A stretch of 64,000 nt of DNA from Tricholoma matsutake. Taxonomy: Eukaryota; Basidiomycota; Agaricomycetes; Agaricales; Tricholomataceae. This document shows positions 23,771 to 34,803 of the stretch, piece after piece. Within the stretch, counting starts at the first letter, position 1, and every line of letters begins with the position of its first letter. A program made the translations under genes and the position numbers. The notes under the pieces are model-generated. The model saw only the letters and a program-made list of their open reading frames with translations. It was not told where the DNA came from and searched no databases. Location of the stretch: NCBI GenBank assembly GCA_026075535.2, contig AP026541.1, positions 806,001 to 870,000 on the forward strand, written 5' to 3'.

Positions 23771-24911
23771 TCAGAGGTGGTGTCTCTTCTTATATGCCGT
23801 CAGGATCTTGGGGGCATTTCTCAAGTTTGATTTGGGTTCCCATGTGCTCTTGGATGTTGGGTAGTCAACCCATTTCACGAGGTAACAGTGTGTCTTGCCA
23901 TGCTTCTTGTGTGCAATGATCGCTTCCACCTCATATTTGTTTTCTCCTTCCACAAGGTCAGGTGGTGGAGTCAGGAAGTTTTGCCCATGAGTGTCATTCT
24001 CATGGTATTGTGTGAGTAAAGCTGCATGGAAGACCGGGTGGATGTTCCATCTTGGTGGCAGTTTCAGTCAATATGTCATTCTCGACAGGGCATCTTTGAT
24101 CACGAAGGGCCCTTCTCATTTTGGTGCCAATTTTCTCATTGGGTAGCCAATCTTCAGGTTCTTCAAGTCAAGCCATACTTGCTCTCCAACCTTGAATGGT
24201 TCATATCACCCTTTTGTTCAGGCAGCCATAGTCTGTCTGGCCAGTTCCTGTGCAGCAAGAGCTTCCCTTCTTGCAGAGAGAAGTTCTTGGATTCCTGTTC
24301 AGCAGCCGGCACATTTGTCTTTTTGTAAGGGGTGGCAAGAGCGCATGGTTGATATCCCATCATCAAGTAAAACAGTGAATGTTTTACTGCAGGGTGCATC
24401 TTCTGGTTATGCACGAATTCTGCTGTTGGGAGATAACACTCCCAATCTTCTGGTTTGTTTGAACAGAACATGCAGAGGTAAACCTCTAGCTCTTGGTTTA
24501 CTCGCTCCATTTCTCTGTTGGTCTGGGGGTGATAGGCAGTGCTCATGGATAACTTGATTCCGAGCAGTCGTCCGAGTTCTTGGAAGAGTTTGGATGCAAA
24601 TTGAGGGTCTCTGTCTGAGATGATTCTTCCGGGGAGTCCAAATCTTGTGTATACATGGCGCAGGTAAAGGTCTGCGGTGCCAAGTGCATCGATTGTCTTC
24701 ACACAAGGGATAAAAATTACCCCCTTCATAAGACCATGGTCTTCCATGACCATGATTGAGTAAAATATGTTTATTACAGGCAGGTTCATAATGAAATCCA
24801 TCATTACCAGTTCAAATGTTCTGCTGGCATTGGATGATATCAGTGTCAGTGGTGGGGTCATTGCATCTGCTGGCACTTTGCGCAGCCTTTGACATATTTC
24901 TTTATGAAATT
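23771..24911 (-). pseudogene. Gypsy-2 integrase with chromodomain (5'-truncated)
   Basis: This is the C-terminal part of a chromovirus polyprotein that inserts element cDNA; the chromodomain would guide it to particular chromatin. It has the zinc-finger end KKYVKGCAKCQQ; catalytic core MMDFIMNLP, RIISDRDPQFAS and AYHPQTNREMERVNQELE (D, D, E present); a C-terminal SH3-like part (KLPPRWNIHPVFHAALL); and chromodomain YEVEAIIAHKKHGKTHCYLV, KWVDYPTSKSTWEP (stop at 23771). TGA stops interrupt after LAPK and MTY, and a frameshift lies near 24880. Reverse transcriptase is missing: the frame ends at the hairpin at 24912. Confidence 0.8.
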
Positions 24912-25001
24912 GAGCTCTTTACACTGCCCCACATATTCCTGGTTATCCCACCAGGAAGACCAGGATTCCTCCAGGAATACGTGGGGCAGTGTAAAGAGCT
25001 C
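24912..25001. repeat. 31-bp inverted-repeat hairpin
   Basis: Left arm 24912-24942 (GAGCTCTTTACACTGCCCCA...) and right arm 24971-25001 (...TGGGGCAGTGTAAAGAGCTC) pair over 31 nt with one mismatch and a 28-nt loop. It sits exactly where Gypsy-2 integrase coding stops. It could be a small foldback element or the scar of an inversion. Confidence 0.75.
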
Positions 25002-25089
25002 CCCTTGCGCCTCATTAAGTCCCATCATTGCACATTGGTCATCAGTGTCTGCCAGGATGCGTGAAACAGAGCTCCAGGCAATTTATTAT

Positions 25090-27766
25090 GCCACTCACCT
25101 TCTTCAGGTCGTTCAGTTTGTCAACCATCTGCTTGGTCAACATTTTTGTCCACAGCATCGCCTGGGAGACTGCAGCATCCCATATGCGATTGAGCAGCCC
25201 AGCAACTTCTTTCTTCTCATCCCTGTAGGTTTGATCATTGCCACTATCGTGCTCAGCTCCACATCTGGCTCCTCTTCGAGCAGGGCATCCACCTGTATCC
25301 CGTCCAGAAAATTGTATTCCTTTTTCTTTGCCTTCTGCACTTTTACTGTGATCCTTTCAACTTCATTCCTCACCCACATCACAGAGTCACTGTTGTCAAG
25401 AATCCATTGATGATACCCCCCCACAATCTTCTCCTCCACTATCACTGCCTGGACAATCAGTAGGAAACTGTGGTCCACATGCTGGCTGGAAGTAACACCC
25501 TGGATCACCTTCTGGAGAACCCAGCTGCTCATCTTAGATGGTCTGCTCTTCTTGCCCTTCATGTCTTCAAGTGCGCGCGTGATGTTCCTGATGATTAGGT
25601 GGATCACCTAGTTCGATCAGCAGTCAATATTTGTTGTCAGGGTGCGGTGTCATACCTCATTGACCAATTTTTGTAGATTCATCCACTCCTCATCCAGGCT
25701 TTCCTTCACCATATAGAAGAATGCACTCAAGGCATCCTTGGGCATGTCGGCTGATCAACACAGAGTAAAGTACCTTATGTAGGGATAAACCCAGCTGAGA
25801 ACCTGCATTATAGATGATCATGTCAACACTCAAATCTTAAATATCTATAGTTGGTTAATGCATACCTTTGTTATCCCCTCGCCAATTCCCTCAAACATTT
25901 GGATCATCAGTGTTACAACCGATGGTGAGAGGAGGGGCATTGGGCCATGGTGGTAAAAGTACTTGTGATTGAAATGTACCCATTCAAAGTGTATGCTGAC
26001 ACTCTCTGTGACTTCACTTGACCTCCCCTTCCCCACTACTCCTTGCATGATCTCGTCCACAATGAGCATCTGGACTTTGTCAAGGTAACTGTCCAACAAG
26101 TCATACCAGGTGTCCATGTCAGTTAAAAGAAATTCCTTGATCTTACCCAGATCAAGTGCTCTGAAAACATCATCGACGCACGCCATCAATGTCTGCTTGT
26201 CTGCCCATCCTGGCAACAGTGTCAAATAAAGCGACGTCATCTCGCTTGACTTGGGTGTAACCTGCAGGATCAATTTCCAGATGTGCATCGTCATGTTCTG
26301 TGCCTGGTCCCTCGCTTCCTTTGGTGGTTGATCCTCACCTGACTCACTGGTCAGATTATCAATCAGTGTAGCATGTGTCGCCATTGATTCCTCATCAATC
26401 TCGAAGTTTGGGATGCTGGAGAACACTCCCCACATGATGTTTGCCATTTTCTCCAGGACCTCAATGATGACCTGAAAATTGTGTCAATAGTGATGTAATA
26501 TCCATATATATGAACTGACTCACCCTGCCCGATAATCCGTGCAGATGTTGCCATACATATTTCATGGAGAAGACAGGCGTGTTATGAAAGACCTCCCCAA
26601 ACATGTTCAATAACACAAAAAACCTCATGTCGTTGTCACACTGGAACACCTGCAATGCATGTTGGTCACCTTTGCCTGAATTCTCCAGCCACTTCTTCAT
26701 GCCTCCTGCTCCCCCGCTTCTCACCACGAGCGTGGAATATTCTTTGAACAAGTGCAACATTTTCTGGGAGTCATCCTCAACATTCTTGACGACCTCCATG
26801 TTATGCGCCAGATAGTGGGCGGGGAGTTCGTCGTTTTGGAGCACGATATCTGTCAATCATGTACATCAATATATTTATATGTCCATATCATCACTTACTG
26901 GCATCATAAACCTTGATGGTTCATAAGGATGTTTCATCAATTTCCTCATGAAGTTCCTTGAGTGAAACCTTGGACCCCTTGTCAATCTTTGCCTGCAGTG
27001 TCTTCTGCTTCTTCTCGAGCTTTGCTTCCAATGCTGCCAGCAGTTTCTGGCCTGCCTCCCATAGCTGGCATATGAGGTCATGTCAGTGGTGTCCACCAGC
27101 AAATGTCAAAGAACTGGACTCCATCCACTTATCCATCAGTCACAACATGGGGGCTGTCTCCGGGTCGCTGATGCTGTTGTTGATGGCTTTGGGATGTAGG
27201 TGTTCTCATGCAAGGATGAGGGAGAGGGTGTTGTCCAAGTCGAATGCAGGGACACCTTGCGTTTTAAAGCTCTCCTTCAGTTTCTTCTGTGCCTTTGCCT
27301 GCAGAGGTCATTGGTTCCATGGTCCTTGCTTGATCGGGAGGGGAGGCACATGGAGTCTGGAGATCTATGAGGTTGATTGAGTATAGAGCCCCACATGTAA
27401 CCTTCTCCTGTTCTTCTGCCGCAATGTTGTCGAAAATGATCTGCTCATCACTAATTGTGTCAGTCTGCTTCCCTTTCCCCTTGCTCTTGCCCTTCTTGGA
27501 TGGCTCCTCCACGATTTCAACTTATCATGAACGATAGTTCAGGTTTGGCTACCATTATAACTCAGGTAAGGACCCACTTTGCTTTCCTCCCTTGCTGTGT
27601 GCACCATCTTGTCATCTTGATCACCCTTGGCATTGGAATCATTGCCCTGGATCGGCACCATCAGGGCTTCTTTGTCCTTTTGAATGGTGGGAGGGGGTGT
27701 GGAGAGCCCCAGATCATTGGTAATCCTGATGTGTGTTGGTTTGGCTTGGCTGCTCATGGTAGGCAA
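25090..27766 (-). pseudogene. unrecognised multi-exon gene, decayed
   Basis: A long protein is readable from ATG 27766 (MSSQAKPTHIRITNDLGLST). Segments include KEALMVPIQGND, KVGPYLSYNGSQT, ISDEQIIFDNIAAEEQEKV, GVPAFDLDNTLSLILA, MDKWMESSSLTFAGG and QKLLAALEAKLEKKQKTLQ. After introns come HYLAHNMEVVKNVEDDSQKM, GGAGGMKKWLENSGKGDQHA, DMRFFVLLNMFGEVFHNTPV, ANIMWGVFSSIPNFEIDEES and SWVYPYIRYFTLC. Four GT-AG introns keep the frame (26850-26898, 26472-26523, 25803-25865, 25608-25655; 48-63 nt). At least six in-frame TGA codons and two frameshifts (near 27515 and 27264) break it. A donor-like GTGAGT near 25090 suggests it once continued. It is rich in helix-forming residues with no domain I recognise. 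It may be a host gene family member or cargo of a mobile element. Confidence 0.6.
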
Positions 27767-27769
27767 TGG

Positions 27770-29500
27770 GTTGGATAAGATGAACTTGGTAAGTGGTTGA
27801 TATGATTGACGTGCTTAGAAACTTGGTCATGTGATCAGCACATGAGCGGTGGGCCCATGATGTGGTGACCCTCGAGCCATTGCAACCTGACTTGTGGGTT
27901 GGAGCATGATGGACACATCATAACATCACTCATGTTCACCTTCATGGATGATCCTGTGGTTCCAGAACATCTGAACATGACATGGACACACTCCATGTCA
28001 ACCTGCACAATGCATGAGCATGGTGATAGGTTGTCTCCTTGGCTCAAAGGCCGATTCACCATTACAACCACATTCTAATCACATCATCTAACTCCCATGA
28101 GGTCCCAGAAGCAGCGCAACCACTCCCGACCAAGTCTACCGAGCATGATATCGTATCGACCGCATCGATCATACTTCAAAATCACATCGCACAACCTTAG
28201 GACTACCTCGAAAGCCCCTAAGATCCCTCTAAACACCCATTGAACATCCCTGATCAACCTTGAACAACCATGAACATGATCGAACATCGTTGAGCATTGT
28301 CGAGCATTATTGATCGATATTGAGAGACTACGAGCAACATCGGGTGCCACATTTGTTATCTATATGGTGGAATACCATGCGCCAGGAAGTATTCCAACTC
28401 ATGCTCAAACCTGCTGATAGTAGGTCAGCCTCGTTCCAAGTTCCTATCGCGCACAGAACCCGCTGGACAAATTATTGTGAGACTTAGCGCAATTTATACA
28501 CAAAGGACAGTCCCCTTTTAGTTCTATACCCTTTATTACTCTTTCATCATATGATATATATCTTTCTTGTTCAGATTCCAGTCTCCTTTTTGGCCTTGTG
28601 CCTTAACTCATATCTTTTGTCTCATGTTCTACACATGTTTCTCATTCCATTTTAGGAAGTTTCTTTAAAACATATAAAACTCTGTAGTATCTACTTGGAA
28701 AAAAGAAGAAATCGTCTTCACCTATCATCTCGTATACAGTTTTAAGCATCCGATCAACTTTCTAAAACTATCTAAGTCTCTACAGGTTTTCTCGATTGAC
28801 GAGAAACCTCTGCAATCATCGTGTCCTTGATCCTCCTTTGATCCTCTTGTCTCTTCTGCTAGTAGCCAGTCCAACACTTCATAGCCTTCATATACTATTG
28901 ACCTATCGAAAGGTCCTCGGAATTCACATATCGACCATCGACGATATAACTCGTTCACTGTCAATCTTGTCGATCGTCCTCGATATTGATCGATACCCCA
29001 TCGGACCGCATCAAATACCTTCATCTCCTATAGCATTACCTTTGCAACTAGTACCAACTAGTTATCTTCCCATTGGTTGGACCACGAATGTTTGGAATGA
29101 CTCACACCCTTCCTCTGACTCGTTGCAAATATCATTGGCAGTTTTGGTGGTTTTCCCGGGTTGAGTATCATCAATGGACACATTGCATGAGGGGGTCACA
29201 GGCAAGAGTTAATGTCTTTTTTTCATGGACAGCTGCACCTCATGGTGACCTGACTCACGGGTTTGTGAGCTTGATGTGTGAACAGCATTGTGCATCGTGA
29301 TATATACCTTAGTATTAGTGACCAGTAATACTATGTCAATATATATATGACATTACTATTCAACTAGCATAATGTTAGTTGAATAGTAGAGGTGGGTCAA
29401 TGCTGCTTCAATGTGCATCTCAAGACATCAGGCACCATAATCAACATGCACCTGTGGCTCAGCTGACCTGAGCTGTGGGTCTATGGTGCTTCAATGTGCT
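27770..29500. other. no supported gene; repeats and decayed sequence
   Basis: Short frames on both strands (27835-28071, 28084-28350, 28725-29024 minus; 28796-29164 plus) show no domain. The 28080-28370 part is built of GAACAT/GATCGA-like words and looks degenerate. GGTGACCTGACT-type words recur near 27870, 29245, 29470 and 30540 and mark a small dispersed repeat. An 11-bp inverted repeat, CTATTCAACTA / TAGTTGAATAG, lies at 29356-29386. Confidence 0.4.
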
Positions 29501-29506
29501 CCTCAG

Positions 29507-29772
29507 AAATACATGAGTTAAACAGGTAATTGGACAGAAGATTTGGAAATGCACATAATACATGGGCCTTCCAAGTGGATGAATACTTGGATATATATAT
29601 ATAATTGAGCCGATGGACATATGGGAGATGTGAGGCAGGGGGCCAGAGAGAGGGAAATACATGAGTTAAACAGGTAATTGGACAGAAGATTTGGAAACCC
29701 ACGTAATACATGGGCCTTCCAAGTGGATGAATACTAGCATATATATATATAATTGAGCTGATGGACATATGG
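29507..29772. repeat. direct repeat, 118-bp units 148 bp apart
   Basis: 29507-29624 and 29655-29772 are near-identical (AAATACATGAGTTAAACAGG ... GATGGACATATGG), each with an (AT)n run. They look like a local tandem duplication with the second copy truncated. Confidence 0.85.
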
Positions 29773-29949
29773 AGCAGGCAGAGACATTACTCACGGAGCA
29801 CTGGCCAAGACAGATGTTGCATAATTCATAGGTATTTCTATAGTCTGAATTGACTGAACAGACGGATATGAGTGTATTGTATGGAGTACAAATATTAACC
29901 TATCTGTGGGATTAAATTGTTAGATGGTGGAATATAGAAGAATAAATGA

Positions 29950-30516
29950 AAAGACACTTACCTACCAAAGACCCTCCATATATTGTGTAGATTGTACACG
30001 ATGTCTTCACCATTGTCATCTAAGATGACCAGGCCACTGACACATGTTTGCTCTAACTGACCATTTATATAGTTAGAGAAGAGGGGGAGAAATTGGATAG
30101 AAATGCACCACAACTTCCCGCCACCTTCCATGCCTGCGCTTTTTGACCAAGAAACAATAATTGTAGCGATGAAACATTGCTTTCCTGGAATGGGGGCTAA
30201 CCAAGACCCTATATCCACGCTGTGACAAGTGAGAGGTCAAATAGAAGCCAAGGAGAATAGACAGACATACCTTAAAAGGGCGGGGATGTTGGACAATTGG
30301 TGTGCATGATATGCAACACATGTGTAGTGGTGGTGGTTGTGTGGGAAGAAGTGCTGAAGTGAGTTGGACATGAGTGGAGGCGAGTAGTGGTTGTTGAGGG
30401 CCATGGGTTGTAGTGTGCTTGTTGGGAGAGGAAGAACCTGCAAGAGATGTCAGCACAACAAGAGTAAAGTGTCCATCGTGCAGGTTGAAGCACAATGGAG
30501 GCACCATAATCAGCAC
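29950..30516 (-). other. unassigned minus-strand reading frames
   Basis: Overlapping frames 29958-30218 and 30073-30516 contain protein-like pieces (KLWCISIQFLPLFSNYINGQ, VSGLVILDDNGEDIVYNLHN) but no family motif. They may be exon remnants of one decayed gene with a frameshift near 30150. I cannot assign a function. Confidence 0.2.
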
Positions 30517-30568
30517 ACCAACCCATGAGTCATGTTGACCTGACTTGCAGGTTGTGCTGATTATGGTG
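30502..30568. repeat. hairpin with 16-bp perfect arms
   Basis: CACCATAATCAGCACA (30502-30517) is the reverse complement of TGTGCTGATTATGGTG (30553-30568), with a 35-nt loop. Related CACCATAATCA words occur near 29433, so this looks like a small foldback repeat family. Confidence 0.7.
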
Positions 30569-30714
30569 TGTCCACCTGCGAGTCAGGTCCATAGACCTAG
30601 ATCCCTGCCTCATCAACCCACGAGTAGTTCACAATGACACGTGGCTTTCCATCTAAAAAACTTAACTCTTCCTTATGATCCCCTCGCGCCTTGTCCATCC
30701 ACCTCTTTTGAAGC

Positions 30715-30800
30715 CTTTCCTAGCCTTTTGTTACCTTTCCTAGCCTTTTGTTACCTTTCCTAGCCTTTTGTTACCTTTCCTAGCCTTTTCTTCCTTTCCT
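30715..30800. repeat. 20-bp tandem repeat, about four units
   Basis: The unit CCTTTCCTAGCCTTTTGTTA is repeated about four times, with the last unit degenerate. Pyrimidine-rich; no gene on it. Confidence 0.85.
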
Positions 30801-31123
30801 TTCATATGCAAATCGGCTCAAGGCTAGCCTGGCTAGCCCCCTAACCAAGAACCCCCATTCAAAAACCCTATATAATGTGGCAGCAGTGGTGGGCTCAGGG
30901 TGTGGAATGAGAGGCTGGGGATCGCACTGGTGTGAGCTGGATGGTGTTGGAAGGCTCCTGGACCGTCATTTTGAGTTCTGGGGTGGGTAAGTTCATTTTG
31001 TCAAGTAAACAATGTGTTCATGCAAACACATCCCTTTGTGGTCCCATAACTCTGGTTTCTGGGTGGTGGATGGTTTCTGTACATTGTTTATGGCCTCGTC
31101 ATGGATCTCTGAGGGGGTGGTAG

Positions 31124-31537
31124 TGTAGAAAATCAACCTAGAGTATGCAAGAAATATACTCAGTCCTTGTATAAGTGACTCAATACACGAGACTGTACCT
31201 AGAGTATGCAAGAAATATACTAAGGTACAGTAAGTATCATTTACTGTGCAGAAAATATAGTATGCGATGCTCACCTCAGTCCTTGTATAAGTGACTGAGG
31301 TGATCATGTATCTAACTACCCATATATATATGTGTTCAGTCTAATAAAGAACAAGACGAGAGAAAAGATGCCTTTGATGCGTTTGTGTAAACGCATCAAA
31401 GGGAGTGTTAATAATAGTACATGCATCAAAGAGGCTGATGTCGGCTGATCACATACCGCGTTTGTCTTGTGCATCAAAGAGATGTGCCAGAAGTAGAACA
31501 CGCATCAAATTGAGCGATCACGGTGTGAATCTCAACA
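31124..31537 (-). repeat. Copia-2 3' LTR
   Basis: 414 bp, TGTAGAAAATCAACC to CTCAACA. It is 61 bp longer than its partner because a block ending GCAAGAAATATACT is present twice, with CAGTCCTTGTATAAGTGACT and CACGAGACTG between the copies. An internal inverted repeat, CACCTCAGTC / GACTGAGGTG, is shared with the partner. Confidence 0.9.
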
Positions 31538-31578
31538 CTCCTCCTCACCGGGATCACTCCTCCTCGCATGGAATCACA

Positions 31579-34500
31579 TCAGTGTAGGCCTAAGAGCGAG
31601 CGTAAATGTATGAATTGCTTCACATCCAATCCCTTGGTAAATAAGTCAACAACATTGTCTTTGGTATTGATGTATGCGAGTTGTAAGGTGCCTGATTGGA
31701 CGTGTTCATGAAGGAAATGATATTTGATATCTACATGTTTAACCCTCGAGTGGAGCAAAGGGTCTTCGGATAGAGCCTTGGTAGCCGTATTATCACAGAG
31801 AATAATTGTTGGGGAGGATTGTGAATAGCCTATGGCGTTGAGCAATGTGCATATCCAGATGCACTCCTTTGCAGTTTCAAATGCAACGATGTACTCAGCT
31901 TCACAAGAGGATGTTGCCACAACCTTCTGCTTCTTAGCAGTCCAAGATAGGGTGCCAGAGCCAAGTGTGCAGAGATATCCCCCAATGCTTCGACGGGTGT
32001 CAAGACAATTAGCCCAATCAGAGTCGCTAAACGCGTGGAGGGAAATAGGGCTATCCCCACCCAGGTATAGTTTGAGGTCTCAAGTTCCCTTTAAATATTG
32101 AACTAACCGTGTTGCTGCACTCCAGTGTTCGAAGGAGTAACAGTCAAGATATTGGGACAATTGTTGTATGGCGTATGAAATATCAGGGCACGTGGAAATC
32201 GCTAGGTAAAAGAGACAGCTGACAAGGGAACAGTAGGGTAGTCGTTTAAGATATGATAAGTCATCTGCAGAAGTATCCTGTCGAGTTGTATGGCATAATT
32301 CAAGGCCAGGCTCAAGGGGAGCGGATACTGGGTTAGCATCCTGTTGGCCAAACTGGTCGACGATTTTATCGATGAGGGGAGCCTGTGAAAGTGCAACTGT
32401 GCGCAGATGTCGATCCCAGGTAATTGCGATGCCAACAATAAAGCGGGCTGCACCTAATTCAGAAATTGTCCAGACCTCACGCATTTGACGTTTAAAACAC
32501 TTGTTCTCATCTTTGGTATCAGCGATGGACAGAAAATCATTGACATGTACTGCCGCAATGACAATGCCCGTGTCCGACTTCCTATAATAAATGCAGGACT
32601 CACAGGCAAGGCACATAAAACCCCAGTCGATCATCTGGGCATTGAGGGTTTGATTCCATATTCGGCCACTCTGCTTCATGCCATACAATCCTCATTGAAG
32701 CTGCCATACCCAGTCTTCACAGCCCGGTTCTTCAAACCCTTCAGGCTGCTGCATGTATTGGATTTTGTCATCAGGGGGTACTCCATAAAGGAAAGTGGTT
32801 TTGACGTCTATCTGTTGGGCATCCCAGCCTAAAGAAGCAGCTATGTGGAGCAAGATGTGCCAAGATTCCATGCGCGCAGTGGGTGAGGTTGTTTTGGTAT
32901 AATCCCTACCGTATATTTGCTCGAAGCCCCGAAATACAAGTCAGACTTTCCATCTCACAGCATGGCCATTTTCGTCATGCTTGATATGGAAAACGGGTCG
33001 GCCCTTGCGAATCCATTTACCTTGAGGCACATCGCCCCTTGGGATGAGTTTATAGACCCCCATATCCTTCAGGGACTTTAATTCATCTAGGTATCCTGAC
33101 TGCCATCGCTCTGCATCCCCAGAATTCTTTGCCTCTTCCCAAGTCTTGGGTTCATCCTCAAACTGGAGCGACTCTGGATCAAAATCTGTCATTTCTGAAA
33201 TCAGCACCCAGAGTTGATGCGCCTGATCGCCTAGGTGAAAATCATCAAATGATTGACTTAGCTCATCAATGACATCACGATCATGATCGAAGGTCGGATC
33301 ACCAGGAACATGATCGGGATTTTGTGATCGGGCAGCAATAGTAGCGGCTCTGCACTCGCGGTGCGCTTCTCTGACCCGCACCGCACTCTCCCTAGATTCT
33401 TGGACAGCTGTGGCTGTCCTAGTAGTGGCCAATCCCCCATTCGGATGTCGCTCTGTGGGAATAGGTACCCGGGATGATCGACGTGGGATGGGATTCTGAG
33501 TGGGTAAGCTTTGGTCTTCACTAATAGGGTCATTCGGTCCGGTGACGTTCAAGGGGTGAAAGGACTCATCATTATCATCATTGTTTATTGGCAAGATGTT
33601 GAAGGTGGGCCCACCCGAGGTAGGTGATTGAATAACATCACTTGTCGGTAATGTTTGGGAGGGGGAATGTCCATCGTGGCTTTCAAGAAAGCGGACGTGG
33701 TAGGAACTGTGAACTTTTCTTGTAGTCGGATCATAGCATCGGTAGGATTTAGAATTTATATCATATCCAATAAGCACGCACTTAATAGATCGCTCAAAAA
33801 ATTTTGGATTGTCCTTCTTTGGGATGAGTACAAATGCTCGGCAGCCAATTTCTTGGAGGTAGGAATAATCAGGCTTTCATCCATGCCAAAGTTCCCAGGG
33901 AGTGCGACCTTGAAGTGATCTCGTGGTGGTTTTGGCGTGTAAATGAGAGGCTGTCAGGTAGAATTCATCCCAAAGGTAAGCTGGTAAGGCCAAGTAAATT
34001 CGCATTGTGCGCGCTTTAGCCATAAGGGTACGATGCATGTGCTCAACACACCCAATATGGGCAGACGTATGTGGCGCGGTAAATCACTGTACTGTTCCTC
34101 TTGTTTTGAGCCAGGCCTCCATCTCGTGAGATTTTAGTTCTCCATTGTTGGTGATATAAGTCCCAATTTTAAGTCCTGTTTTGTTTTTGCAAGCTAGTTC
34201 CCAAGCCTTTAGTTCTGGAAACAAATCGTCCTTATTGTGAAGCGGTATTGACCATGGAAAGGATGTATAATCATCGACAATGTCCATAACATAAGAATTC
34301 CCAGTACGAGATGTAACTGCATGCGGACCCAACAAATCCACCCAGACTTTTTCTAACTTCTGTGTCGCCTTATGTCCAACCCCTTCTTCATGCTTTTTGG
34401 GAATGGGCATCCTCGTCTGTTTGCCAAGAATGCATGCTTCACATTTGGGCGGCTTAGGGGCAGAGATGGTAGGTGCACCTGTAAGCGTACCCTTCTTGGC

Positions 34501-34803
34501 CATATCCCAAAGCGACTGATAATTCGCATGGCCAAGTCGACGGTGCCAGGTTTCAAGATCAGGGGACTTGTGGATAGTCAAAGCGTGGTCGGCGGTGACG
34601 GAATAGAGGTGAAGTGAATAGAGTTTCTTGTTATCAAGTAAAATCCCATGGGCAATGGTAGCTCCAGTGGATTTATCCGTGACCCAGCAGGATGAGCTGT
34701 TGAAGTGTGCCACAGCATTTGAGTCGTTGGTGAGTGAACTGACAGATGAGTCAGACTGCCACATCTGGGATGTAGAGCGCATTATGTAATAATATTGATG
34801 CAC
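31579..34803 (-). pseudogene. Copia-2 pol: integrase, reverse transcriptase, RNase H
   Basis: Integrase: zinc motif WHRRLGHANYQ ... CEACILGKQTR, core VWVDLLGPH and ITNNGELKS, where the family Asp (TDNG in Copia-1) is Asn. Reverse transcriptase: IDVKTTFLYG, GLYGMKQSGRIWNQTL and active site HVNDFLSIAD, where the first Asp of the V-D-D motif is Asn. RNase H: FSDSDWANCLDTRRSIGGY, ATSSCEAEYI, ILCDNTATKALSEDPLLHSR. Five in-frame stops, all TGA, follow GTVQ, LWHG, RWKV, QLQ and LKGT. It is joined to gag-protease by an indel near 34770. Without these defects it would be one polyprotein frame, as is usual for Copia. Confidence 0.9.

Noticed and set aside
28084..28350. Retrotransposon protease-like words (YDIMLGRLGREWL) on the minus strand
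   Set aside because: A single weak resemblance with no aspartic protease motif or neighbouring RT.
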